From Prolixibacteraceae bacterium (GTDB taxonomy: Bacteria; Bacteroidota; Bacteroidia; Bacteroidales; Prolixibacteraceae), in assembly GCA_023229575.1 (NCBI GenBank), contig JALNYZ010000007.1, positions 122,414 to 186,413 of the forward strand: a stretch of DNA of 64,000 bases, in the 5' to 3' direction. Position 1 is the first letter of the stretch; each line of letters starts with the position of its first letter. This document shows, in pieces, positions 1-7,206 of the stretch. The notes under the pieces are model-generated. The model saw only the letters and a list, made by a program, of their open reading frames with translations, did no database searches and was not told the DNA's origin. The position numbers were made by a program, and so were the translations under genes.

Positions 1-20
1 GAAAATTCCATGACGCAAAA

Positions 21-173
21 TTAAGTAAAAAGGATAAAGTAAAAAGGATAAAGTGGGGGACTCCGAAAGATAGTACTTCTTGCATTGAGTTATAAGTTAT
101 GAGTTATAAATTATATGCAAATATTGATCAGAGCGTTCTTTACTTTATCCTTTATCCTTTATCCTTTATCCTT
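21..173. repeat. Heptamer-armed inverted repeat, copy 1
   Basis: The left arm holds two perfect tandem 14-mers (AAAAAGGATAAAGT, 27-54). The right arm holds four tandem TTTATCC heptamers (144-171). The arms are complementary and could fold into a long hairpin. The core carries GGACTCCG (58-65) and CAGAGCGTTCTT (129-140), which recur in a second copy at 5401-5529. The stop codon of the leftward glycosyltransferase lies inside the right arm. It may act as a terminator or be a small non-autonomous mobile repeat; neither is shown. Confidence 0.75.
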
Positions 174-1118
174 TGTTCTCCTGTCTATCAGGTAATGGTT
201 CCTTTCAGTGGATGTACGGGAAACCAGTTCCCCGAGGAACCCTGCAAGGAACAATTGGGTTCCCAGGATCATTGAGGTGAGGGCCAGGTAAAAATAGGGA
301 CTTTGGGTAACCCTTTCCACAAGAATTCCGTGAAATTGCTGGTATATTTTAAATCCGCCCAGCCATGCCACAGCAATGAACCCGAAGAGAAACATCATTG
401 AACCCAGGGTTCCAAAGAGGTGCATCGGCCGTTTCCCGAAACGTGAGATAAAAGAGATGGACATCAGATCGAGGTAACCGAAGATGAAACGGCTCAATCC
501 AAATTTGGTGGTGCCATATTTGCGCGCCTGGTGTTTCACCACCAGCTCACCGATGTTTGAAAATCCCGCCTGCTTGGCCATGTATGGGATGTAACGGTGC
601 ATTTCGCCATACACTTCAATACTTTTAACCACTTCGTTCCGGTAGGCTTTCAGGCCGCAGTTGAAATCGTGTAATTTTATTCCGGTCACATTGCTGGCTG
701 TCGCATTGTACAATTTGCTTGGCAGTCTTTTTGAGAGCGGATCGAACCTCTTTTTCTTCCAGCCTGAGACCAGGTCATAACCCTCTTCTTTGATCATTCG
801 ATACAATTCGGGTATCTCATCAGGGCTATCCTGAAGATCAGCATCCATGGTAATGACGACATCACCTGTTGCCTCCTCAAATCCGGTGTGCAGCGCCGCG
901 GATTTTCCGTAATTTCTTCTGAACCGAACCCCCTTAACTGTTTCGGAAATAAGCGACTGCTCCTCTACCCATTTCCATGATCCATCTGTGCTTCCATCAT
1001 CAATGAACCATATTTCGTAAGAAAAGTGGTGGGCTTTCATCACGCGGTCGATCCATGCATTCAATTCAGGCAAGGATTCCACTTCATTGTACAATGGAAC
1101 AACAACGGATATATCCAT
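159..1118 (-). CDS. Family 2 glycosyltransferase, DPM1/GtrB-like
   Basis: This 319-residue protein has an N-terminal GT-A domain that starts SVVVPLYNEVESLPEL. It has the nucleotide-sugar aspartates in FIDDGSTDGS (about residue 38) and ITMDADLQDSPDEI (about residue 90). Two hydrophobic segments near residues 235-260 and 275-300 anchor it in the inner membrane. Relatives move sugars from a nucleotide donor to undecaprenyl phosphate for cell-surface glycan modification; the sugar cannot be read here. The last codons and the TAA stop fall inside the TTTATCC repeat arm, so the repeat sits flush with the gene end. The length fits the family. Confidence 0.9.
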   Translation of the reverse strand: MDISVVVPLYNEVESLPELNAWIDRVMKAHHFSYEIWFIDDGSTDGSWKWVEEQSLISETVKGVRFRRNYGKSAALHTGFEEATGDVVITMDADLQDSPDEIPELYRMIKEEGYDLVSGWKKKRFDPLSKRLPSKLYNATASNVTGIKLHDFNCGLKAYRNEVVKSIEVYGEMHRYIPYMAKQAGFSNIGELVVKHQARKYGTTKFGLSRFIFGYLDLMSISFISRFGKRPMHLFGTLGSMMFLFGFIAVAWLGGFKIYQQFHGILVERVTQSPYFYLALTSMILGTQLFLAGFLGELVSRTSTERNHYLIDRRTKDKG

Positions 1119-1176
1119 GGTCAGGTATTAAATATTTCAGTAATCTATTGAAGCAAGGATGAAAGATTGAGAAGCA

Positions 1177-1737
1177 TCATGAATTTTCGTATTCATCCTC
1201 TTCGTTTACAACGTCATAAAATGGATTTTCAGGTTCTTTTTTGAAAAAGATGGCCAGAATCAGCGAAAAAACAAAGCCCATCAACGTAATGGTGAAAACC
1301 TGCGCGAATGACATAATGCCGGGAGTCATAAATGCTTTCTGGGCGCCCAGCAATTTTTCGACCGTTTCGTCTTTATAACCCTGGGCTAGCATCTTTTCCT
1401 CCATGACAGAGAGCATTTTTTCAATCATTCCCGGTTCAATGAACTTGTAAAGGATGAAGGCAAAGAAGGCAAAGATAATCCCCCCAAAAACCGAGATAAG
1501 TGTTCCAAGTCCAAGTGCCCTGGAGTAGGGCATTCCCTCCTCCGTATTCAATCGTGCAAATGTTCGCATGGCATATCCAACACATCCAATAATGATCACA
1601 TAGGTTAGAAAACCTGAGACTTCGGAAAATGGGTTACCGGATATATAAAATATCAAAAGGTTCAGAATGAGTGCAAGTCCAAGGTAGAGACCATACATCA
1701 TGGAAAAATGGTTGACAGATTGGTGTTCTTGTTCCAT
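1177..1737 (-). CDS. DUF4199 family membrane protein
   Basis: This 186-residue protein has four predicted membrane segments (about residues 13-33, 40-58, 74-98 and 142-166), with a charged stretch between the third and fourth rich in K, E and M. This pattern and the opening (HFSMMYGLYLGLALI) match the DUF4199 family common in Bacteroidota, which has no assigned function. It lies 58 bp upstream of the glycosyltransferase in the same orientation, an arrangement often seen for these two families, so they are probably co-transcribed. An acidic tail ends the protein. Confidence 0.85.
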   Translation of the reverse strand: MEQEHQSVNHFSMMYGLYLGLALILNLLIFYISGNPFSEVSGFLTYVIIIGCVGYAMRTFARLNTEEGMPYSRALGLGTLISVFGGIIFAFFAFILYKFIEPGMIEKMLSVMEEKMLAQGYKDETVEKLLGAQKAFMTPGIMSFAQVFTITLMGFVFSLILAIFFKKEPENPFYDVVNEEDEYENS

Positions 1738-1767
1738 ACGGCTTTGTGTTTCATATCAAATTGAGAG

Positions 1768-1775
1768 CAAATATA
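1768..1775 (-). promoter_or_regulatory. Candidate -7 box for the DUF4199/glycosyltransferase unit
   Basis: On the minus strand this reads TATATTTG, matching the Bacteroidota -7 consensus TAnnTTTG, 30 bp upstream of the DUF4199 start. No good -33 TTTG is visible at the expected spacing, so the call is tentative. Confidence 0.35.
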
Positions 1776-1900
1776 TTCTAAATTTAGCAAAACATTTCCA
1801 TAGCCACAAATTGGATCAAATATTTATACCTTGTTAACTGCTTGTATATTAAATTGGTGTGCCAAAAGCAATAAAAAATGGCAGACGAAGTTTTTTTTTA

Positions 1901-1931
1901 TTTGGTGCAAAACGATTTTTTCCTACTTTTG
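1901..1931 (+). promoter_or_regulatory. Promoter of the SRP RNA
   Basis: TTTG at 1901-1904 is followed after exactly 19 bp by TACTTTTG at 1924-1931. This is the textbook Bacteroidota -33/-7 arrangement (TTTG-N19-TAnnTTTG). The predicted start of transcription coincides with the first bases of the SRP RNA. Confidence 0.75.
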
Positions 1932-1934
1932 CGG

Positions 1935-2033
1935 CGGGTAAGTCCTGCACGATCAGTTCCTGTCGAACTCCCCCAGGGTCGGAAGACAGCAAGGGTAGAT
2001 GGTCGTAGCGGTGCGATGCAGGTAGCTTACCCA
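1935..2033 (+). ncRNA. ffs: Signal recognition particle RNA, small bacterial type
   Basis: The ends pair (GGGTAAG at 1936-1942 with CTTACCC at 2026-2032, then further helix with TCCTGCA/TGCAGG). The apical part contains CAGGGTCGGAAGACAGCA, which matches the conserved Ffh-binding loop (GGAAG...AGCA). At about 99 nt it is the 4.5S-like type. It guides co-translational membrane targeting with Ffh and FtsY. It starts just downstream of a strong promoter and four tRNA genes follow within 330 bp, so the whole RNA cluster may be one transcript. Confidence 0.9.
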
Positions 2034-2036
2034 CTT

Positions 2037-2110
2037 GCCGAATTAGCTCAGTTGGCCAGAGCACGTGATTTGTAATCTCGGGGTCGTCAGTTCGAATCTG
2101 ACATTCGGCT
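2037..2110 (+). tRNA. tRNA-Thr (anticodon TGT)
   Basis: The acceptor stem is GCCGAAT (2037-2043) with ATTCGGC (2103-2109). The D arm contains TTAGCTCAG, the anticodon loop TTTGTAA gives TGT, and the T arm has GTTCGAATC. No complete CCA is encoded. It begins only a few bases after the SRP RNA. Confidence 0.93.
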
Positions 2111-2138
2111 CATCTTGTTCTTTGTTTACTTTATTAAT

Positions 2139-2221
2139 GGGGAGATACCAAAGCGGCCAACTGGGGCAGACTGTAAATCTGCTGGCGTATGCCTTCGTAG
2201 GTTCGAATCCTGCTCTCCCCA
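2139..2221 (+). tRNA. tRNA-Tyr (anticodon GTA)
   Basis: The acceptor stem GGGGAGA pairs with TCTCCCC and the discriminator is A. The anticodon loop CTGTAAA gives GTA. The long variable arm makes 83 nt, as expected for bacterial tRNA-Tyr. Confidence 0.94.
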
Positions 2222-2275
2222 CTCAATGGTGCAGACTCAAGTTGTTCTGTATCTGCACTTTAATCTTATAACATT

Positions 2276-2348
2276 GCGGGAGTAGCTCAGTTGATAGAGC
2301 ATTAGCCTTCCAAGCTGAGGGTCGCGGGTTTGAGTCCCGTCTCCCGCT
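2276..2348 (+). tRNA. tRNA-Gly (anticodon TCC)
   Basis: The acceptor stem GCGGGAG pairs with CTCCCGC. The anticodon stem-loop GCCTTCCAAGC gives TCC, and the T arm is normal with GTTTGAGTC. Confidence 0.93.
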
Positions 2349-2356
2349 CTGATTTT

Positions 2357-2428
2357 GCCGATGTAGCTCAGGGGTAGAGTACTTCCTTGGTAAGGAAGGG
2401 GTCACGAGTTCAATTCTCGTCATCGGCT
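2357..2428 (+). tRNA. tRNA-Thr (anticodon GGT)
   Basis: The acceptor stem GCCGATG pairs with CATCGGC. The anticodon stem-loop CTTCCTTGGTAAGGAAG gives GGT. It is 72 nt with a normal T arm. In many Bacteroidota the Thr-Tyr-Gly-Thr cluster precedes tuf; here no tuf follows, only two tiny lipoproteins. Confidence 0.93.
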
Positions 2429-2481
2429 CATTTTGGATTATTCCAATACTTTTTGACGATTGATAACCGAAATATCCTGCA

Positions 2482-2613
2482 ATGAAAAAAATCCTGGTTA
2501 TTTTTTCCCTGTTGCTCGTGATAGCCATTCTGTTTGCACAATGCAAGAGCAGCGAATGTACCTATAAACCAAAAGCGGCCAAAAGTTCAAATGTCTGGCA
2601 GAAAAGACGCTGA
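2482..2613 (+). CDS. Tiny lipoprotein A of a tandem pair
   Basis: This 43-residue product begins MKKILVIFSLLLVIAILFAQ followed by Cys21, giving an n-region, h-region and lipobox. Gln at the -1 position is unusual but tolerated in some Bacteroidota lipoproteins. The mature part has only about 23 residues: a second Cys, CTYKPK, and a basic, Trp-containing tail. It lies 53 bp after tRNA-Thr. The next gene encodes a clear paralogue with the same layout, and conservation of both signal peptide and CTYKPK argues that these are real genes. The family is unrecognised; a function cannot be assigned. Confidence 0.65.
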   Translation: MKKILVIFSLLLVIAILFAQCKSSECTYKPKAAKSSNVWQKRR

Positions 2614-2669
2614 TACTTTTTTGGCTGTTGGTTGACAAGATTCCTGGAAAGGAATAAATGGATTGACTG

Positions 2670-2798
2670 ATGAAAAAATCGCTTCTTATAGTTTCACTTT
2701 TGCTGGTGGTAGCCATACTTTTTGTACAATGTAAAAGTTGTGGTTGTACATATAAACCCAAACCTGCCAAGCGGACAGGCACCTGGTCCTATCGTTGA
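2670..2798 (+). CDS. Tiny lipoprotein B of a tandem pair
   Basis: This 42-residue paralogue of the gene 56 bp upstream begins MKKSLLIVSLLLVVAILFVQ followed by Cys21. The mature part is KSCGCTYKPKPAK, then a Trp-containing basic tail. Compared with copy A it has an extra Cys (CxCT), giving two close cysteines beside the lipid-anchored one. Gln again precedes the lipobox Cys. Predicted to be a lipid-anchored surface or periplasmic peptide; no known family recognised. Confidence 0.65.
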   Translation: MKKSLLIVSLLLVVAILFVQCKSCGCTYKPKPAKRTGTWSYR

Positions 2799-2982
2799 AA
2801 ATTTCGCTTTTTTTGTTTGTACCCTTGATTTTCCGGATTCCATTCATGCCGGATCCTTATTTTATTTTCATCCCCCTTAACCGAAGGAAGCATTTCCTTA
2901 CTTTACCTCTCTTTTACGTTAACAATTTGTAAAAAGAGATCCCTACAGATAGTCAAAGATTCAGATTTTGAATTTATATCAT

Positions 2983-2990
2983 TATCTTTG
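2983..2990 (+). promoter_or_regulatory. Candidate -7 box of the gap gene
   Basis: TATCTTTG fits TAnnTTTG and lies 56 bp before the GAPDH start codon. A TTTG lies at 2967-2970 but the spacing (12 bp) is too short for a canonical -33 element. Confidence 0.45.
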
Positions 2991-3046
2991 CAGAGCATTA
3001 CAAAACAGATATTTTGTACTTCTATAATTCTCTAAACGAATAGATT

Positions 3047-4060
3047 ATGTCTAAGATTAAAGTTGGTATTAACGGTTTCGGTCGGATTGGCCGTTTGGTA
3101 TTCCGTGCAGCCGTTGAAAAAAACGATGTGGAAATTGTTGGAATCAACGACCTCATCGACGTTGACTACATGGCTTACATGCTAAAATACGACTCCACAC
3201 ACGGTCGTTTTAAAGGTACAGTCTCAGTTGAAAACGGGTTTCTGGTTGTGAACGGTAAAAAAATCCGTGTAACATCTGAAAAAAATCCGGCAGATTTGAA
3301 ATGGAACGAGATTGGTGCTGAGTATGTTGTTGAATCAACAGGCCTTTTCCTGGACAAAGAGAAATGTCAGGCCCACCTCACTGCCGGAGCAAAAAAAGTT
3401 ATCATGTCAGCCCCTTCAAAGGATGATACCCCAATGTTTGTAATGGGTGTTAACCAGGACAAATACACCAAGGAGATGAACTTCGTTTCCAACGCTTCCT
3501 GTACAACCAACTGTCTGGCCCCCATCGCCAAAGTATTGCACGATAATTTTGGTATCATCGAAGGCTTAATGACCACCGTACACGCTACAACAGCTACCCA
3601 GAAAACAGTTGACGGCCCTTCCGCCAAAGATTGGAGAGGTGGACGCGGAGCTGCCCAGAATATTATCCCATCCTCTACCGGCGCTGCCAAGGCTGTTGGT
3701 AAAGTTATTCCTGAACTGAACGGTAAATTGACCGGAATGTCTTTCCGTGTTCCAACACCCGACGTATCTGTTGTCGACCTTACCTGCCGTCTGGAGAAAC
3801 CGGCTCCTTACAAAGCCATCTGCGCTGCCATGAAAGCCGCCTCTGAAGGTTCTTTAAAAGGTATTCTCGGTTATACCGAAGATGCCGTTGTTTCAACCGA
3901 TTTCCTGACAGATTCACGTACTTCCATCTTCGATGCAGAGGCTGGTATCGGTTTGAACGACCACTTCGTTAAAGTTGTTTCATGGTACGACAATGAGTGG
4001 GGCTACTCCAACAAAGTTGTTGACCTGGTTGTTCACATGTATTCTGTTGATCACAAATAA
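3047..4060 (+). CDS. gap: Glyceraldehyde-3-phosphate dehydrogenase, type I
   Basis: It oxidises glyceraldehyde 3-phosphate with NAD and phosphate to 1,3-bisphosphoglycerate in glycolysis (reverse in gluconeogenesis), in the cytoplasm. The 337 residues are the standard length. The Rossmann motif GINGFGRIGR is at residues 7-16, the catalytic cysteine is in NASCTTNCLAP (about residue 152), and the phosphate-binding region is HATTATQKTVDGPS. The C-terminal SWYDNEWGYSNKVVDL is typical. It is monocistronic: its own -7 box lies upstream and a strong intrinsic terminator downstream. The well-ordered codon usage suggests high expression. Confidence 0.98.
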   Translation: MSKIKVGINGFGRIGRLVFRAAVEKNDVEIVGINDLIDVDYMAYMLKYDSTHGRFKGTVSVENGFLVVNGKKIRVTSEKNPADLKWNEIGAEYVVESTGLFLDKEKCQAHLTAGAKKVIMSAPSKDDTPMFVMGVNQDKYTKEMNFVSNASCTTNCLAPIAKVLHDNFGIIEGLMTTVHATTATQKTVDGPSAKDWRGGRGAAQNIIPSSTGAAKAVGKVIPELNGKLTGMSFRVPTPDVSVVDLTCRLEKPAPYKAICAAMKAASEGSLKGILGYTEDAVVSTDFLTDSRTSIFDAEAGIGLNDHFVKVVSWYDNEWGYSNKVVDLVVHMYSVDHK

Positions 4061-4083
4061 CAGAACATTCCTATAAAAAATTA

Positions 4084-4110
4084 AGCTCCCTGAATTGGGG
4101 GCTTTTTTTT
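4084..4110 (+). terminator. Intrinsic terminator after gap
   Basis: Stem AGCTCCC (4084-4090) pairs with GGGGGCT (4097-4103), with a six-base loop and a run of T, beginning 23 bp after the GAPDH stop. Confidence 0.85.
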
Positions 4111-4147
4111 GCTATTTTATTTCGGGTTTAGCGGTTCTTCCTCATTA

Positions 4148-4330
4148 GCCGTAGCCTTCAGCTACGGCCAAATGTGAAGGCGAACTGGGGCTTTAGCCAA
4201 AAGATAATAAATTTGGGCTAAAGCCCACGCCTGACATTAATCTATCCAACGGCATGAATGCCGTTGCTATTGAAATAACGTCAAATAGCTGCACTCCTCC
4301 TCGTTTGAGCGGAGCGGTAACGAGGGGGAG
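4148..4330. repeat. Cluster of four different palindromes
   Basis: This gene-free stretch between gap and the SPFH gene holds four separate hairpins. They are GCCGTAGC/GCTACGGC (4148-4168), GGGCTTTAGCC/GGCTAAAGCCC (4188-4226), CAACGGCAT/ATGCCGTTG (4247-4266) and CTCCTCCTCGTT/AACGAGGGGGAG (4294-4330). Each looks like a different family of intergenic palindromic repeat. I see no gene in 4111-4500. Confidence 0.7.
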
Positions 4331-4500
4331 TTTATTTTGCACTCCAATGATCCTAAGCTTTCTACCTATTTTATATTGTTTTGAGTACATATTCCTTAAA
4401 TACTATCTATCTTTAAGTGTGAAATCGGATGCTCATCATTCTGGAAAGCGGGTGTCAGAAATGGATCCGGTTTTAAAATATAAAAGATGGAGGGAGCATT

Positions 4501-5409
4501 ATGAAAACAAACTATTTTGCATTGTTGGTCTTTTTTGTCATTCTGGGAATTGGAGTAGGAATTTCTTATTCCATTTATGGAACGCAGGCGAACACGGAAG
4601 GAATGGTAATAAATGTCATTTCATTCCTGATCGCTCTCGTCGTATCCTGTTCAATTAAGGTAGCAGACCAGTGGGAGAAAGCGGTGGTACTGCGGTTGGG
4701 AGGATTTCATTCGTTGAAGGGACCAGGACTGTTCTTTATTGTACCGGTAGTGGACATGATCCCATATTGGATAGATACGCGGGTCATTGCCACTGCTTTT
4801 ACGGCAGAGAAGACCCTTACAAAGGATACGGTACCGGTCGATGTGGACGCAGTCCTGTTCTGGAAGGTTTTGGATTCTAAGAAGGCTGCATTGGATGTTG
4901 CCGATTATAAAAGCGCCATCAGTTGGGCCTCCCAGACTGCCCTGCGGGATGTCATTGGCAAAACAATGCTTTCGGATATGCTGGAAGGGAGGGAAAAAAT
5001 TAGCAACGAACTGCAGAAAATCATTGACGAACGCACTGAACCATGGGGCATCAATGTTATTTCGGTAGAAGTAAAGGATGTTCTGATCCCATCTGCGCTG
5101 GAAGATGCGATGTCAATGCAGGCCCAGGCAGAGCGGGAACGTCAGGCAAGGGTCATTCTGGGTGATTCCGAGCGCCAGGTGGCTGAGAAATTTGCAGAAG
5201 CGGCTAAATCCTATACCAACAATCCTACTGCGCTTCATTTAAGAGCTATGAACATGTTGTACGAAGGATTGAAGTCAAATTCTACCATTGTACTTGTTCC
5301 CAGTACAGCTTTGGAATCCATGCAACTGGGCGGATTGACCGGGATGACGGCAATGTCGATGGGACTAAAAGAGGAAAAAAAGAAAAAAGAGGGGAAAAGT
5401 AAGGATTAA
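4501..5409 (+). CDS. SPFH/band-7 membrane protein (slipin-like)
   Basis: Two N-terminal hydrophobic segments (residues 6-25 and 36-54) form a membrane hairpin. A band-7 domain follows, from QWEKAVVLRLGGFHSLKGPG (about residue 59) through the stretch that ends near residue 200 (GINVISVEVKDVLIP, then a helix rich in A, E, Q and R). Such proteins oligomerise at the inner membrane in lipid microdomains and often scaffold proteases. The partner NfeD is not in the neighbourhood. The C-terminus is a lysine/glutamate-rich tail. The stop codon is flush with the second copy of the heptamer hairpin repeat. Confidence 0.88.
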   Translation: MKTNYFALLVFFVILGIGVGISYSIYGTQANTEGMVINVISFLIALVVSCSIKVADQWEKAVVLRLGGFHSLKGPGLFFIVPVVDMIPYWIDTRVIATAFTAEKTLTKDTVPVDVDAVLFWKVLDSKKAALDVADYKSAISWASQTALRDVIGKTMLSDMLEGREKISNELQKIIDERTEPWGINVISVEVKDVLIPSALEDAMSMQAQAERERQARVILGDSERQVAEKFAEAAKSYTNNPTALHLRAMNMLYEGLKSNSTIVLVPSTALESMQLGGLTGMTAMSMGLKEEKKKKEGKSKD

Positions 5410-5529
5410 AGGATAAAGGATAAAGTAAAAAGGATAAAGTAAGGGACTCCGGAAATTTGTATGTTTTGAACAAAATATTGCTCAGAGCGTTCTTTCCTTT
5501 ATCCTTTATCCTTTATCCTTTATCCTTTT
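5401..5529. repeat. Heptamer-armed inverted repeat, copy 2
   Basis: The left arm has AAAGGAT units plus AAAAAGGATAAAGT, and the right arm four TTTATCC heptamers (5498-5525). The core shares GGACTCCG (5444-5451) and CAGAGCGTTCTT (5483-5494) with copy 1 at 21-173. It occupies all of the space between two convergent genes and overlaps the stop of the SPFH gene, so it is well placed to act as a bidirectional terminator. Confidence 0.75.
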
Positions 5530-7196
5530 CATTCCCCATGCCTTATAATTTCCAGCGCCTTCACCTCATAGGAATTTGAATACTCAACTACCGTGAAGCT
5601 ATCGTTGGTGTATCCCCCAAAATCGGATATTTTGGTGAAATGGTAGTAGGTGTGGAGCAAGTCTGAATCTCTGCCTGTCGGAGAACTTCGGGAAAATCGC
5701 TCTTTTTTCTGGAGGGATTTCAGGAAAAAAGTGGTCATGTCATAGCCCTGGAAGGCAAATAAGGAAGGTTCTGTGCCAAATTCAACCTTGAAATTTTCCA
5801 CAAAAGCTGTAACAGCCGGGAGATTGTAATTCACAAAGTAGGTAGACAGATAACGGAGGTTGACACTGTGAAGGTTCTCGATTTCAATACTCTGCATTCT
5901 GGTAAACTCCTGGATGCCAATGAGTATTAGTGGGTATTTTTTGGAAATGAGCGCTAGCCGGTTCATGGCAATACTTACATTGACCTCATTGATATCCGCC
6001 ATAACCAGGATGTTGGATTGGTCTGATTTTAGCTGGGATTCCAACTCTCCGGTACCCTTTGACCAAATATTGTAACTTGAAGTTAAGCCTTTTGTAGTCT
6101 CAGGAGCTCCTCTTTTTTTGTTAAGGTATTCCCTCATCTGACGTGTTTCTGAACCACCATTGTCGCTTTCCAGAAAGATGACCTTCTCCCTCGGAAATTC
6201 CTTTACAATATAATCTGTGGTAGCCTCCATCCTCATTTTTTTTGCAGGATTGACCTGAAAATACCAGGGATTCATTTTTGCATATTTGTCGTCGGGGGAG
6301 AGTGGCGATACCATTGGGATCCTGTTCTTTGCGCAGAGTTCGGATATGACTTTCTGATTTTCAGGATAAACCGGTCCAATTAATAGATCAAGTGACAAAA
6401 ATTCGGGCTTTTTGACCAGAATTCCGATATTGGATGAGCTCTTTTCCGTGTCGTAGACAAACAATTTTACTTTGATTCCAATCTTTGCCAACTGATCGAC
6501 GGCCATTAAAGCCCCCTGATAAAATGAGAGAAAACTGAGTGATTTGGCCGTTGGTTTCAAACTATCTGCCACTGTTGCCGAGATTGGCAAGTACAATCCA
6601 ACATTGAAATTCTGATCTGCTCCTTTTGCCCTGAATGGGGTAGGAGACTCTTTGGCAGGAGGTTCCATTTTAGAAGCCTCTTTCGAAATGGTTTCAGTTT
6701 CTGATTTCGTCCTTGATTTGAGTGGTATCAGAATAATTTGGCCAGCTTTAAGTCCATCTTTCAATTCAGGATTTAATTTGAGAAGTTCCTCCTCGACTAC
6801 CCCATATTTGAGATTTAGCTGGTAATAATTGTCTCCACTGATGATCTGGTACCTGGTAAATTTGCTTTCGTCAATTTTGACTGCCTGTGGTTTCTGGTAG
6901 GTGTGATCAGGAATCTTCAGCACCATTCCTTTCTTGATTACCCCGGTAATCGTTTTATTGGCAGCAAGAATTTCCTCCTGCGAACAGTCATAAATTTTGG
7001 AAATAGAGTAAAGTGTCTGATTTCTCTCTACTTTATGTAAGATGAAGCGGTTATCGCCAATGACCACTTTATCCATGTTCTTGTGCTCCTGTCCGTATGA
7101 GAAGGGTGTGGGCACAAAGAACAAAAGAACGAAGAGGAAGCTTATGCATATGGCATTTCCCTGACGTTCTTTTGTAATGTTAAAGTTGACAGACAT
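5529..7196 (-). CDS. LysM protein with periplasmic-binding-like domain
   Basis: This 555-residue exported protein has an N-terminal hydrophobic signal (about residues 16-35). Two LysM domains follow: FILHKVERNQTLYSISKIYD from about residue 51, and TRYQIISGDNYYQLNLKYGV from about 115. A Ser/Pro/Glu-rich linker leads to a type I periplasmic-binding fold (from about residue 198, FNVGLYLPISATVADS) resembling the LppC/LpoA and amino-acid receptor group. LysM binds peptidoglycan, so it is probably a cell-wall-bound sensor or a synthase regulator; that role is inference. It is the last gene of the Nfn operon, 10 bp after the previous stop. Confidence 0.82.
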   Translation of the reverse strand: MSVNFNITKERQGNAICISFLFVLLFFVPTPFSYGQEHKNMDKVVIGDNRFILHKVERNQTLYSISKIYDCSQEEILAANKTITGVIKKGMVLKIPDHTYQKPQAVKIDESKFTRYQIISGDNYYQLNLKYGVVEEELLKLNPELKDGLKAGQIILIPLKSRTKSETETISKEASKMEPPAKESPTPFRAKGADQNFNVGLYLPISATVADSLKPTAKSLSFLSFYQGALMAVDQLAKIGIKVKLFVYDTEKSSSNIGILVKKPEFLSLDLLIGPVYPENQKVISELCAKNRIPMVSPLSPDDKYAKMNPWYFQVNPAKKMRMEATTDYIVKEFPREKVIFLESDNGGSETRQMREYLNKKRGAPETTKGLTSSYNIWSKGTGELESQLKSDQSNILVMADINEVNVSIAMNRLALISKKYPLILIGIQEFTRMQSIEIENLHSVNLRYLSTYFVNYNLPAVTAFVENFKVEFGTEPSLFAFQGYDMTTFFLKSLQKKERFSRSSPTGRDSDLLHTYYHFTKISDFGGYTNDSFTVVEYSNSYEVKALEIIRHGE

Positions 7197-7206
7197 CTGT
7201 TCCGAT

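Noticed and set aside
2065..2546. Open frames on both strands across 2065-2546
   Set aside because: They run through tRNA genes (Thr, Tyr, Gly, Thr) and have no protein-like composition.
4254..4658. A 134-residue rightward frame before the SPFH gene
   Set aside because: It crosses two palindromic repeats and overlaps the start of the SPFH gene in another frame.
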